In this document: positions 55,096-63,761 of the stretch, piece by piece
Layout of the letters: each line of letters opens with the position of its first letter
How positions within the stretch are numbered: the stretch's first letter is position 1
From: Coriobacteriaceae bacterium AM100-PB1-1D-6A
GTDB taxonomy: Bacteria; Actinomycetota; Coriobacteriia; Coriobacteriales; Coriobacteriaceae
Reading direction: 5' to 3'
DNA length: 64,000 nucleotides
Assembly: GCA_027660625.1 (NCBI GenBank)
Contig: JAQDNC010000006.1
Coordinates: forward strand, 1-64,000
Made by a program: the position numbers and the translations under genes
Notes under the pieces: model-generated
Told to the model about the DNA's origin: nothing
The model's database searches: none
Seen by the model: the letters and a program-made list of their open reading frames with translations, nothing else

Positions 55096-57846
55096 GTGAG
55101 CGATTGCAAGAGGGTTTACCGTTTTGGAACCGATGCCCAGGGCACTTGTGTCACCGAGGGCGACAAGTCCATGAACTTCGTGCTTGGCGGCAAAGGCGCA
55201 AACCTTGCCGAGATGAGCCGCATCGGCCTGCCGGTTCCCGGTGGCTTTACCATTACCTGCCAGACCTGCGTCGAGTACTCTGGCGCCGGCAACGTGTGGC
55301 CCGTGGGCGCGCTCGACGAGATCGTTGCCGCCGAGGCCGACCTCGAGGCCCGCTGCGGCAAGAAGCTCGGCGACGCCCGTGATCCGCTGCTCGTCTCGGT
55401 GCGCTCGGGTGCTCCGTTCTCCATGCCCGGCATGATGGACACGGTCCTCAACCTGGGCCTCAACGACGATTCCGTCCAGGGCCTTATCGCCCAGACGCAG
55501 AACCCGCGCTTTGCCTGGGACAGCTATCGTCGCTTTATCCAGATGTTCTCCAACGTCGTCATGGGCGTCGACGCCGACCTGTTCGAGAATGCCCTGACCC
55601 AGGCCCGCCTGGTCGCCGGCGTTCGCGTTGATTCCGAGCTTTCGGCTGAGGACCTGCAGGAGCTCGTCGAGACTTTCAAGGGCATTTTCTCCGACAACGT
55701 CGAGGCCGCCGTGTACCCCGAGCTCGAGGTCGCGGACGGCAAGCCCGTCTTCCCGCACGATCCGGAGCTTCAGCTGCGCCTTGCCATCCAGGCCGTCTTT
55801 GGTAGTTGGATGAACGAGCGCGCCTGCATCTACCGCAAGCAGCATGGCATTTCTGACGAGCTCGGCACCGCCGTCAACGTGCAGGCTATGGCCTTTGGCA
55901 ACAAGGGGGAGACCTCTGCGACCGGCGTCGCTTTTACGCGCAACCCGGCCGACGGCACCAAGGAGTTCTACGGCGACTTTCTGGTCAACGCCCAGGGCGA
56001 GGACGTCGTCGCCGGCATCCGCAACACCGAGCCCATCGCCGACCTCAAGACCACCCCGGGCCTCGAGTCCGCAGGTGAGGAGCTTGAGCGTGTCTTCCTG
56101 ACGCTTGAGGATCACTACCGCGACATGTGCGACATCGAGTTCACCATCGAGCAGGGCAAGCTCTGGATGCTCCAGACCCGCGTGGGCAAGCGTACCGCAA
56201 CCGCCGCTCTGCGCATCGCTATCGAGATGGTCGAGGAAGGCCTTATCACCCGTGAGGAGGCCGTGAGCCGCATCGACCCCGCGCAGCTCGACCAGCTCCT
56301 GCACCCGCAGTTCGACTCCTCCAAGAAGTACGAGGCGCTCGCATGCGGCCTCAACGCCAGCCCTGGTGCCGCCGTGGGCGAGGTCGTGTTCTCGAGCGAC
56401 GATGCCGTCGCGCGCGCCAACGAGGGTCACAAGGTCATTTTGGTTCGCTGGGAGACCAACCCCGATGACCTGAAGGGCATGGTCGCCGCCGAGGGTATCC
56501 TGACCAGCCACGGTGGCAAGACGAGCCATGCCGCCGTTATCGCTCGCGGTATGGGTACGCCCTGCGTCTGCGGCGTTGAGCGCTTCCACATCGACGCCGC
56601 CGAAAAGGTCGTGCGCATCGAGGGTAGCGATCGTGTGCTGCACGAAGGCGATGTCATCTCCATCGACGGCACCCAGGGCATCGTCGTCGATGGCGCTGTC
56701 GATTTGGTCTCCGCCGAGCTCACCGGCGACCTGGACACCATCCTGTCCTGGGCCGACGAGATCCGTCTGGACGAGACCTGTGGCCACGCCAACCATGTGC
56801 GCGTCAACGCCGACAATCCCGAGGACGCAGAGCTCGCGCTCGAGTTTGGCGCCGAGGCCATCGGCCTGTGCCGCACCGAGCACATGTTTCTGGGCGATCG
56901 CAAGAACATCATCCAGAGCTTCATCCTGTCCGACGATGAGGCCGTGAAGCAGCAGGCCCTCGCCGACCTGCTCAAGGTTCAGACCGAGGACTTCCTGGCG
57001 ATGTTCAAGACCATGTCCGGTCGCGATGTGGTCGTTCGCCTGCTCGATCCGCCGCTGCACGAGTTCCTGGATAATCCGCGTGAGCTCGAGGTCGCCATCA
57101 CCAAGAAGGAAGCCGCTGGCGCCAGCGAGGAAGAGCTTGCCGCCCTGCGTGCCCGCCTGCGCCGTATCGACGGCATAGTCGAGTCGAACCCCATGCTCGG
57201 CCTGCGCGGTGTGCGCCTGTCCGTCGTCTTTAGCGATCTGCCGCTCATGCAGGTTCGCGCCGTGGCCACGGCTGCTGCTCGACTTATCAAGGAGGGCGTC
57301 GACCCGCGCCCCGAGATCATGGTTCCGCTCGTTTCCATTACGGCCGAGCACGTTCAGACTCGCGAGGTCATCGAGCGCGTGATCGCCGAGGTTTCCGCCG
57401 AGGAGGGCGTCGAGCTCAATATTCCCGTGGGCACGATGCTCGAGCTGCCGCGTGCCTGCATGGTTGCCGACGAGATCGCGCAGCACGCCGACTTCTTCTG
57501 CTTTGGCACCAACGACCTCACGCAGACGACCTTCGGCTTCTCTCGAGACGATGCCGAGGCCAAGTTCATCCCGCTGTACATGCACAAGAAGATTCTGAAG
57601 GACAACCCCTTCGAGACCATCGACTCGGCGGTACTGGAGCTGGTGCGCATGGCCGTCGAGAAGGGTCGGGCCACCAACCCCGACATGCACTTTGGCGTGT
57701 GCGGCGAGCACGGCGGCGACCCCAAGTCCATCAAGGGCCTGTTCAACGTGGCCGATGTGGACTACGTGTCCTGCTCGCCCTATCGTGTGCCCCTCGCGCG
57801 CCTGGCTGCCGCTCAGGCCAAGCTCGAGGCCAAGCGTTCCGCCTAA
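55096..57846 (+). CDS. ppdK: pyruvate, phosphate dikinase
   Basis: A 916-residue enzyme interconverting pyruvate, ATP and phosphate with PEP, AMP and pyrophosphate. The N-terminal ATP-grasp half has GGKGANLAEMSRIGLPVPGGFT and VRSGAPFSMPGMMDTVLNLGLND. The central swivelling domain has the phosphohistidine in GGKTSHAAVIARGMGTPC, with the threonine target of the regulatory protein two residues before it. The C-terminal PEP barrel includes GLCRTEHMF, LRGVRLS and SFGTNDLTQTTFGFSRDD. GTG 55096 has AAGGGGAAG upstream. It follows its regulator and phased repeats. Confidence 0.96.
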   Translation: MSDCKRVYRFGTDAQGTCVTEGDKSMNFVLGGKGANLAEMSRIGLPVPGGFTITCQTCVEYSGAGNVWPVGALDEIVAAEADLEARCGKKLGDARDPLLVSVRSGAPFSMPGMMDTVLNLGLNDDSVQGLIAQTQNPRFAWDSYRRFIQMFSNVVMGVDADLFENALTQARLVAGVRVDSELSAEDLQELVETFKGIFSDNVEAAVYPELEVADGKPVFPHDPELQLRLAIQAVFGSWMNERACIYRKQHGISDELGTAVNVQAMAFGNKGETSATGVAFTRNPADGTKEFYGDFLVNAQGEDVVAGIRNTEPIADLKTTPGLESAGEELERVFLTLEDHYRDMCDIEFTIEQGKLWMLQTRVGKRTATAALRIAIEMVEEGLITREEAVSRIDPAQLDQLLHPQFDSSKKYEALACGLNASPGAAVGEVVFSSDDAVARANEGHKVILVRWETNPDDLKGMVAAEGILTSHGGKTSHAAVIARGMGTPCVCGVERFHIDAAEKVVRIEGSDRVLHEGDVISIDGTQGIVVDGAVDLVSAELTGDLDTILSWADEIRLDETCGHANHVRVNADNPEDAELALEFGAEAIGLCRTEHMFLGDRKNIIQSFILSDDEAVKQQALADLLKVQTEDFLAMFKTMSGRDVVVRLLDPPLHEFLDNPRELEVAITKKEAAGASEEELAALRARLRRIDGIVESNPMLGLRGVRLSVVFSDLPLMQVRAVATAAARLIKEGVDPRPEIMVPLVSITAEHVQTREVIERVIAEVSAEEGVELNIPVGTMLELPRACMVADEIAQHADFFCFGTNDLTQTTFGFSRDDAEAKFIPLYMHKKILKDNPFETIDSAVLELVRMAVEKGRATNPDMHFGVCGEHGGDPKSIKGLFNVADVDYVSCSPYRVPLARLAAAQAKLEAKRSA

Positions 57847-57885
57847 CGTTTTGGGTTTGGGCGCCTAGCGTAGCCCCCCTTCACG

Positions 57886-57913
57886 CCGCCCGTCTCATTC
57901 GTGAGGCGGGCGG
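57886..57913 (+). terminator. terminator-like hairpin after ppdK
   Basis: A 12-bp stem (57886-57897 with 57902-57913, one G-U) with the stable TTCG loop lies 39 bases after the stop. The following bases (TTATCAT) give only a short U-tract. Confidence 0.65.
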
Positions 57914-57959
57914 TTATCATGTGCGGGTTTTGTCTTTTTGTCTGCGTAAAAAATTGTTC

Positions 57960-57987
57960 TTGCAGCAGAAACCCGCGCGTGTATACT
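57960..57987 (+). promoter_or_regulatory. promoter of rplS
   Basis: TTGCAG (57960-57965) and TATACT (57982-57987) are 16 bases apart. They lie 69 bases before the rplS start and after the ppdK hairpin. Confidence 0.65.
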
Positions 57988-58056
57988 CGAATACGTTTGT
58001 TCAACTACGTGCCGGCCAAGGTGGTACGGCACCTCTAGAAGAGTAAGGAATTGCAC

Positions 58057-58398
58057 ATGGATTACATCCGCGCAATCGAGCGTCAGCAGATCCGCGAGGA
58101 CATTCCTCAGGTTCGCGTCGCCGACAACGTCAAGGTTCACTACCGCATTAAGGAAGGCGACCGCGAGCGCATCCAGGTCTTCCAGGGCGACGTCATCCGC
58201 ATGGCCGGCGCCGGTGCCCGCGAGACCTTCACCGTCCGCAAGATTTCCTTCGGTGTCGGTGTTGAGCGCACCTTCCCGCTTCACAGCCCCAAGATCGCCA
58301 AGCTCGAGGTCGTTCGTCATGGTCGCGTCCGTCGCGCCAAGCTGTACTACCTCCGCGACAAGGTGGGCAAGGCTGCTCGCATCCCCGAGAAGCGCTAA
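58057..58398 (+). CDS. rplS: 50S ribosomal protein L19
   Basis: A 113-residue ribosomal protein at the subunit interface. It begins [44 protein letters not shown], then [29 protein letters not shown] and [20 protein letters not shown], all L19 hallmarks. ATG 58057 with AAGGA seven bases before is chosen over TTG 58051. It has its own promoter and terminator. Confidence 0.97.
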   Translation: MDYIRAIERQQIREDIPQVRVADNVKVHYRIKEGDRERIQVFQGDVIRMAGAGARETFTVRKISFGVGVERTFPLHSPKIAKLEVVRHGRVRRAKLYYLRDKVGKAARIPEKR

Positions 58399-58432
58399 GA
58401 AGATCGCAGCGTCTGTCCACTCGTTTGGACAC

Positions 58433-58461
58433 AAGGGTCACCTTCGGGTGGCCCTTCTTTT
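58433..58461 (+). terminator. terminator after rplS
   Basis: A 10-bp stem (58433-58442 with 58447-58456, one G-U pair) with a TTCG loop is followed by CTTTTT. Confidence 0.9.
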
Positions 58462-58491
58462 TATCTGATTTGCATGCAAGGAGGGCCTGGT

Positions 58492-59280
58492 ATGGCCAAT
58501 ATGACGAGCTCGGTTTCGGCATCGCAGGTTGCCGGCGAGCTGGCGAGCGCCACGTTCGAGGAGATTCCCGCCCTCGTGGAGCATTATCGCGAGGATCCGC
58601 GCCAGCAGGTGATCAAGGCTTGCGAACGTGCCCTTAAGCGCCATGCCAAGGAACTTTCCGAACGCGAGCGCGTCAACGGCATGTACGAGCTTATGCATGA
58701 GCTCGGCGGTGATGGCGTGGTCGTGGGCGTCGACGAGGTGGGCCGTGGCTCGGTAGCGGGTCCCTTGACCGTGTGTGCCGTGTGTCTTCCGATGGAGCCG
58801 CGCATCTGGGGCATCAACGATTCCAAAAAGCTCACGCCGGCGCGCCGCGAGCTGCTCTCGGTGAAGATTGCCGAGGTGGCGACTGCTATCGGCTTTTGCC
58901 ATATCGCTCCTGCGGATATCGATGAGATGGGCATGGCCCGCGCCATTCGAGCCGCTGTCGCGGGTGCGGTGGCAGATACGGGGCTTGAGCCCGATTGCGT
59001 GCTTATGGACGGTAACCCCCTGGGCGCCGTGCCCCATGAGCGCGACGTGGTCAAGGGCGATGCCAAGATCGCCTGTATCGCCGCGGCATCCATCATGGCA
59101 AAGGTCACGCGTGACGAGATGATGGTCGAGTACGATGCCGAGTATCCCGAGTACCATTTGGCCGAATCGAAAGGCTATGCGAGTCCCGAGCACATCGAGG
59201 CCATTCGCAAACATGGTCTTTCTCCGCTGCATCGTGTGAGCTTTTGCGGAAACTTTCTGCAGACTGAGCGCCTTTTTTAG
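58492..59280 (+). CDS. rnhB: ribonuclease HII
   Basis: A 262-residue enzyme removing ribonucleotides from DNA. The first metal site is VVGVDEVGRGSVAGPL (Asp and Glu), the next is LEPDCVLMDGN, and the last lies in KGDAKIACIAAASIMAKVTRDEMM. The N-terminal 75 residues form an added helical region found in RnhB of some Gram-positives. ATG 58492 follows AGGAGG by seven bases, against an in-frame ATG 18 bases upstream. A terminator separates it from rplS. Confidence 0.94.
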   Translation: MANMTSSVSASQVAGELASATFEEIPALVEHYREDPRQQVIKACERALKRHAKELSERERVNGMYELMHELGGDGVVVGVDEVGRGSVAGPLTVCAVCLPMEPRIWGINDSKKLTPARRELLSVKIAEVATAIGFCHIAPADIDEMGMARAIRAAVAGAVADTGLEPDCVLMDGNPLGAVPHERDVVKGDAKIACIAAASIMAKVTRDEMMVEYDAEYPEYHLAESKGYASPEHIEAIRKHGLSPLHRVSFCGNFLQTERLF

Positions 59281-59327
59281 GCCAATTGTGGAGACAGGGA
59301 CCTTAAGGGTTCTATAAACCTGCTGGT

Positions 59328-59365
59328 AGGGGCCGTGTGCAACGCTATTGTTGCGCGCGGCCCCT
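59328..59365 (+). terminator. hairpin after rnhB
   Basis: A 16-bp stem (59328-59343 with 59350-59365, two G-U pairs) with a six-base loop begins 47 bases after the rnhB stop. The T-run after it is interrupted (CATTTGTC). It probably separates rnhB from the yraN group. Confidence 0.75.
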
Positions 59366-59468
59366 CATTTGTCGGCATTTGGTTGGTTTTCGGTTTGCTT
59401 CCGGTACTTACCCGCATGAAACCTGCCCTCATTATCGAAGCAATGCAGGGAGTGGGAAAGGAGACCCC

Positions 59469-59954
59469 ATGTGTGCCGCAGCCAAAATGAGCAAGACACA
59501 GCAGCTCAAGGAACGTTGGGAAGAGGGGGAGCTCGATTGCGGGTCGATCACCCCTGAGTTTATCAAGGGGCTCAGTCCTCGCGAGCTCGGTATGCTGGGC
59601 GAGCTTATCGCAATCGATTACTTTAACGAGCGCGGCTATGCATTGCTGGAACAAGGCTATCGATGCTCGGAGGGCGAGGCCGACCTGGTGCTGCTCGACG
59701 AGCTCGACGATGTGGTGGTGATGGCCGAGGTTAAGACCAGGCGTGTTGCGCTGGATTGCGACACGCGGGTGTTTCCCGAGGAAGCGGTCAACGCCCAAAA
59801 GCAGCGGCGTTATCGTCGCATCGCGAGTTGTTACCTCATGGAGCATTATCCGCTCAAGGCGATCCGCTTCGATGCCGTGGGCGTCACCATTCGCGGCGGG
59901 CATATCGCCGAGATCGAGCACCAGTACAACGCGTTCGATTGGCAGGTGTCGTGA
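59469..59954 (+). CDS. YraN/UPF0102 family nuclease-like protein
   Basis: A 161-residue protein with the restriction-endonuclease-like fold of UPF0102. GMLGELIAIDYFNERGYALLEQGYRCSEGEADLVLLD and VMAEVKTR carry the Glu-Asp-ExK catalytic pattern. The N-terminal 40 residues are extra. ATG 59469 is used, with AAAGGAG upstream; the in-frame ATG 132 bases before is in the hairpin region. Its stop overlaps the comM start by one base (TGATG). The exact role is not known; neighbours suggest DNA uptake or repair. Confidence 0.9.
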   Translation: MCAAAKMSKTQQLKERWEEGELDCGSITPEFIKGLSPRELGMLGELIAIDYFNERGYALLEQGYRCSEGEADLVLLDELDDVVVMAEVKTRRVALDCDTRVFPEEAVNAQKQRRYRRIASCYLMEHYPLKAIRFDAVGVTIRGGHIAEIEHQYNAFDWQVS

Positions 59955-61477
59955 TGGCGTTCGAAACCTTTGCCGTCCACGCTGCCTGTATCCGCGGTGT
60001 CGAGGCGATTCCCGTCACGGTCGAGGTTTCGCTTGCGGGCGGCATCCCGGGCATCCAGATGCTCGGCATCCCGAGTATGGAGGTCATGGAGTCGCGTGGG
60101 CGCATTCGCTGCGCGATGCGCTCTGCCGGATTCGAGATCCCGCGTTCGGGCATTACGGTCAATCTGGCGCCGGGCGATATCCGAAAGACCGGTAGCGGTT
60201 TTGACCTGCCGATAGCCATTGCGGTGCTTGCGGCCGATGGGCAGATTCCCCGCGACAATCTCGACCGCTGCCTCATTGCCGGCGAGCTCGGCTTGGATGG
60301 GACGGTGCTCCCCGTCAAGGGCGAGGTGGCGTTCCAGCTACTGGCTCGCGACATGGGGCTGTCTTTTATCGCCGGTAGGTCCGACCAGCACGTTCCGTTG
60401 GCGGGGGTCGACTGCGGTTTTATCGATCATCTCTCGCAGCTTGCCCACGGTATGGGGGAGGCGGCTCGGCACTATTTGGATTCTGAAGTGCTCGAGGGCA
60501 CCTTTGAGCCCGAGCTCGATTATGCCGACGTGTTGGGGCAGGAGGTCGCCAAGCGCGGCATGGCGCTTGCGGCGGCAGGGGAGCTGGGCTTGCTTATGAT
60601 CGGGTCTCCGGGATCGGGCAAGACCATGCTTGCGCGCCGCATGACGGGTATCTTGCCCGAGCTTTCCGTTGAGGATCAGCAGGAGGCGCTGTGCATCCAT
60701 TCGGTCTTGGGTGAGAACATCGACGGCCTGCTTGCAGGGCATCGGCCGTTTCGAAGCCCCCATCACAGTATTTCGACAGCGGGCCTTATCGGCGGAGGTC
60801 GCCCGGTGCATCCGGGCGAGATCAGCCTTGCCCATGGCGGCGTGCTCTTTTTGGACGAGCTTGCCGAGTTTCCCACCGGTGTGCTGCAGACGCTTCGTCA
60901 GCCTATCGAGCGCGGCTATGTCAGGATCGTGCGCGTCGACGGCGCCTTTACGTTTCCCTCGCGCTTTCAGTTGCTTGCGGCGAGCAATCCCTGTCCCTGC
61001 GGTTTTTTGGGCGATCGCGAGGTTCCGTGTCGTTGCTCGGTATCGATGGTCGAGCGCTATCGGTCCAAGCTGCGCGGCCCCTTGGCCGACCGCATCGACC
61101 TGATGATTGACGTGACCCGCCCCGATCCGCAAGTGATTATCGAGGGCGCTGAGGGCATGTCGTCGGCCGAGCTGCGCGACTACGTTGTCCGCGGTAGGGC
61201 TTTTCGTGCCTGGCGCGAGTCCCGTATGGACGATGCGGATGCCGAGGCTGGGGACGATGAGTCACGGTCCATTGACGGTGTCGTGTCGACCTTTGCACTC
61301 GACGGGGCCGCCGAGAAATGCGTGCTCGGCCTGTCGAAGCGCACGCATCTCACGGGGCGCGGCATCGTGCGCCTGGTACGCATCGCGCGAACGATTGCCG
61401 ATGTCGCCGAAAGCGAGCGGGTGACGCAAGACCACGTGCTCGAGGCCGCGATGTATCAGGGAAGGAGGGATCAGTGA
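59954..61477 (+). CDS. comM: ComM/YifB-type AAA ATPase (Mg-chelatase-like)
   Basis: A 507-residue hexameric ATPase helping branch migration during recombination of taken-up DNA. The N-terminal ChlI-like domain has VEVSLAGGIPGIQMLGIPSMEVMESR; the P-loop is IGSPGSGKTMLARRM, Walker B is GGVLFLDELAEF, and NPCPCGFLGDREVPCRCS is the hallmark zinc-like cysteine set. The C-terminal helical domain follows. ATG 59954 overlaps the yraN stop, and its stop overlaps dprA by one base. Gene order yraN-comM-dprA is widespread. Confidence 0.95.
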   Translation: MAFETFAVHAACIRGVEAIPVTVEVSLAGGIPGIQMLGIPSMEVMESRGRIRCAMRSAGFEIPRSGITVNLAPGDIRKTGSGFDLPIAIAVLAADGQIPRDNLDRCLIAGELGLDGTVLPVKGEVAFQLLARDMGLSFIAGRSDQHVPLAGVDCGFIDHLSQLAHGMGEAARHYLDSEVLEGTFEPELDYADVLGQEVAKRGMALAAAGELGLLMIGSPGSGKTMLARRMTGILPELSVEDQQEALCIHSVLGENIDGLLAGHRPFRSPHHSISTAGLIGGGRPVHPGEISLAHGGVLFLDELAEFPTGVLQTLRQPIERGYVRIVRVDGAFTFPSRFQLLAASNPCPCGFLGDREVPCRCSVSMVERYRSKLRGPLADRIDLMIDVTRPDPQVIIEGAEGMSSAELRDYVVRGRAFRAWRESRMDDADAEAGDDESRSIDGVVSTFALDGAAEKCVLGLSKRTHLTGRGIVRLVRIARTIADVAESERVTQDHVLEAAMYQGRRDQ

Positions 61478-62409
61478 TGGGTGAGGACCGCTACGAACTG
61501 CATCCCGGTGATGGGCTGTTCCCCGCTACTGTTCTGGAACTTTCCGATGTGCCGCAGACGTTGTTCGTCCGTGGCGACCCGGAGGTGCTCTCGACGCCGG
61601 CGCTCTCGATTATCGGTGCGCGCAAGGCGTCTCCCTACGGTCTTGCCGTCGCGGAGCTTGCAGCCAAGGTTGCCGTGGAAGCGGGGGTGACGGTGGTCTC
61701 GGGCGGTGCGGTCGGCTGCGACCAGGCGTCGGGTTGGGCTGCGGTCAACGCCGGCGGCAGGCACGTCGTGGTGTTGGGTACGGGTGCCGACGTGGTCTAC
61801 CCGCGTTCGAGTGCGGGGCTCATCGCGCGCACGATCGATACGGGCGGCGCCGTCGTGTCCATCTCGCCTTGGGGTATGGGGCCGCGCAAGTTTGCCTTTC
61901 CGCGGCGTAACCGGGTGATTGCCGCGCTTTCGCAGGCACTCTTTGTGTCGGAGGCCGGCATGCCCTCGGGCACGTTCTCGACGGCGGAGGCCGCCATGGA
62001 CCTGGGGCGCGAATTGCTTGCGGTACCGGGCTCCATTTTGTCGCCCGAGTCACGCGGGACCAACTATCTCATCGCTAACGGAGCCTGCTGCATCATCGAC
62101 GAGGAGTCCATCGAGATGGCCATCTCTCGAATCTACGGTACCCTGCGCTACTCGCGTCTCGATGCACCCGGTATCGCAGATCTGGACCCCACACAGCAGG
62201 CCGTGATGCATGCCCTCATCGCCTCGCCGCTCAAGGTCGACGACATCGCCACACTCGTCTCGCTCGATGCCGTCGGTGTGCTCAAGCTCCTGGGCTCGCT
62301 TGAGCTCGAGGGCCTCATCGAGCGCATGATGGATGGAAGGTATGCGCCCTCCAAGTTTGCCCTTCACGCCCAGACGCCCTTCGGTCACAATGGAAAACGT
62401 GTCAATTAG
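61477..62409 (+). CDS. dprA: DNA-processing protein DprA, short form
   Basis: A 310-residue single-strand DNA-binding protein that loads RecA in transformation. ALSIIGARKASPYG, VVSGGAVGCDQASG (usually SGxARGID), FPRRNRVIAALS and VPGSILSPESRGTNYLIANGA form the Rossmann core. The C-terminal 65 residues are a winged helix (DPTQQAVMHALIASPLKVDDIATLVSLD). The usual N-terminal SAM domain is missing. The ATG lies in TGATG with comM. The changed SGxARGID site is worth noting, but the fold looks complete. Confidence 0.92.
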   Translation: MGEDRYELHPGDGLFPATVLELSDVPQTLFVRGDPEVLSTPALSIIGARKASPYGLAVAELAAKVAVEAGVTVVSGGAVGCDQASGWAAVNAGGRHVVVLGTGADVVYPRSSAGLIARTIDTGGAVVSISPWGMGPRKFAFPRRNRVIAALSQALFVSEAGMPSGTFSTAEAAMDLGRELLAVPGSILSPESRGTNYLIANGACCIIDEESIEMAISRIYGTLRYSRLDAPGIADLDPTQQAVMHALIASPLKVDDIATLVSLDAVGVLKLLGSLELEGLIERMMDGRYAPSKFALHAQTPFGHNGKRVN

Positions 62410-62423
62410 AAAGGTGTTTGCAG

Positions 62424-63761
62424 ATGCTGTTTGATCAGGTGACGGTTATCGGTGGCGGTCTGGCGGGATCGGAATGCGCGATTCAGCTGGCAGATCGCGG
62501 GTTCGCCGTAAAGCTGTGCGAGATGCGCCCGCAGGTAAGCTCTCCTGCCCACCATACCGATCACTTGGCGGAGCTCGTCTGCTCCAATTCGTTTAAATCG
62601 ACCCGTCCCGATTCCGCCGCCGGTCTGCTGAAGGCCGAGCTCGAGCGCATGGGGTCTGTGCTGCTCGACTGCGCTCATCGTGCGGCCGTTCCCGCTGGCG
62701 GCGCCCTGGCGGTCGACCGAGTCAAGTTTTCCGAGCTCGTCGAGGCCGAGGTTGCCGCCCGCCCCAATATCGAGGTCGTCCACGGTGAGGTCACCCAGAT
62801 TCCCGAGGGTCATGTGGTTATCGCCGCAGGCCCCTTGTGCTCGCCGGCATTGAGCGAGGAGGTCATGAAGCTTGTCGGTGGTGACGCCCTGGCGTTCTTT
62901 GACGCGGCCGCCCCGATTGTCGATGCCTCGACGCTCGATATGGACGTGCTGTTCTCGCAGTCGCGCTACGAGGAACAGGGGAGTGGCGACTATCTCAATG
63001 CCCCGCTCAATAAGGAAGAGTACGAGGCCTTTATCGAGGCGCTCACAACGGCCGATCGCGTGGTGCTCAAGGATTTTGAGGGCGGGGACCTGTTCCAGGC
63101 CTGCCAGCCTGCCGAGGAGGTTGCGCGTACGGGCAAGGATGCCATCCGTTTTGGTGCCATGAAGCCCGTCGGGCTCACCGACCCGCGCACCGGTCGCCGT
63201 CCCTGGGCGGCGATTCAGCTGCGCGCCGAGAACAAGGAGAAGACGGCCTATAACCTTGTTGGTTTCCAGACCAACCTGACCTTCGGCGAACAGAAGCGCG
63301 TCTTCCATATGGTTCCCGGCCTGGAGAACGCCGAGTTCTTCCGCTACGGCGTCATGCACCGCAACACCTTTGTCGATGCGCCGCACGTGCTCGACGGCAC
63401 CTTTGCCGTGCCCGGCACGAGCGTGCGTCTTGCCGGCCAGATTACCGGTACCGAGGGGTACATGGAGGCCGTGGCGACGGGTCTGCTCGCCGCGCTCAAC
63501 GCCTATGCCGAGGCTATCGGTGTCGCGGGCGTCGAGCTTCCGCGCGAGGGCGCCCTGGGCGCGCTTGTGGGGTATGCGACCGATCCGGCTACGGTGGGCT
63601 ATCAACCCATGCACGTCAACTTTGGTCTTGTGCCGCCACTCGAGGACGGTAAGCGTCGCAGCAAGCGCGATCGTTACCAGGCCTACGCGGATCGCGCCCT
63701 CAAGGCCCTGGACGCCTATCTCGAAACGCGCTCCGATCTGTTTGGAGGCGAGAGGTCATAG
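62424..63761 (+). CDS. trmFO: folate-dependent tRNA (m5U54) methyltransferase TrmFO
   Basis: A 445-residue FAD enzyme using methylenetetrahydrofolate to methylate U54 of tRNA. VTVIGGGLAGSECAIQLADRGFAVKLCEMRP is the FAD motif, LVCSNSFKST contains the conserved cysteine, and GVMHRNTFVDAPHVL and GQITGTEGYMEAVATG are further signatures. ATG 62424 is chosen (GAAAGG nine bases before) over TTG 62418. The end overlaps the possible ATA start of the next gene. Order dprA-topA-trmFO-xerC of Firmicutes is partly kept, without topA. Confidence 0.95.
   Translation: MLFDQVTVIGGGLAGSECAIQLADRGFAVKLCEMRPQVSSPAHHTDHLAELVCSNSFKSTRPDSAAGLLKAELERMGSVLLDCAHRAAVPAGGALAVDRVKFSELVEAEVAARPNIEVVHGEVTQIPEGHVVIAAGPLCSPALSEEVMKLVGGDALAFFDAAAPIVDASTLDMDVLFSQSRYEEQGSGDYLNAPLNKEEYEAFIEALTTADRVVLKDFEGGDLFQACQPAEEVARTGKDAIRFGAMKPVGLTDPRTGRRPWAAIQLRAENKEKTAYNLVGFQTNLTFGEQKRVFHMVPGLENAEFFRYGVMHRNTFVDAPHVLDGTFAVPGTSVRLAGQITGTEGYMEAVATGLLAALNAYAEAIGVAGVELPREGALGALVGYATDPATVGYQPMHVNFGLVPPLEDGKRRSKRDRYQAYADRALKALDAYLETRSDLFGGERS

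Noticed and set aside
55054..57711. Minus-strand frame of 885 codons across ppdK
   Set aside because: Antisense shadow of ppdK, whose active-site motifs are all present.
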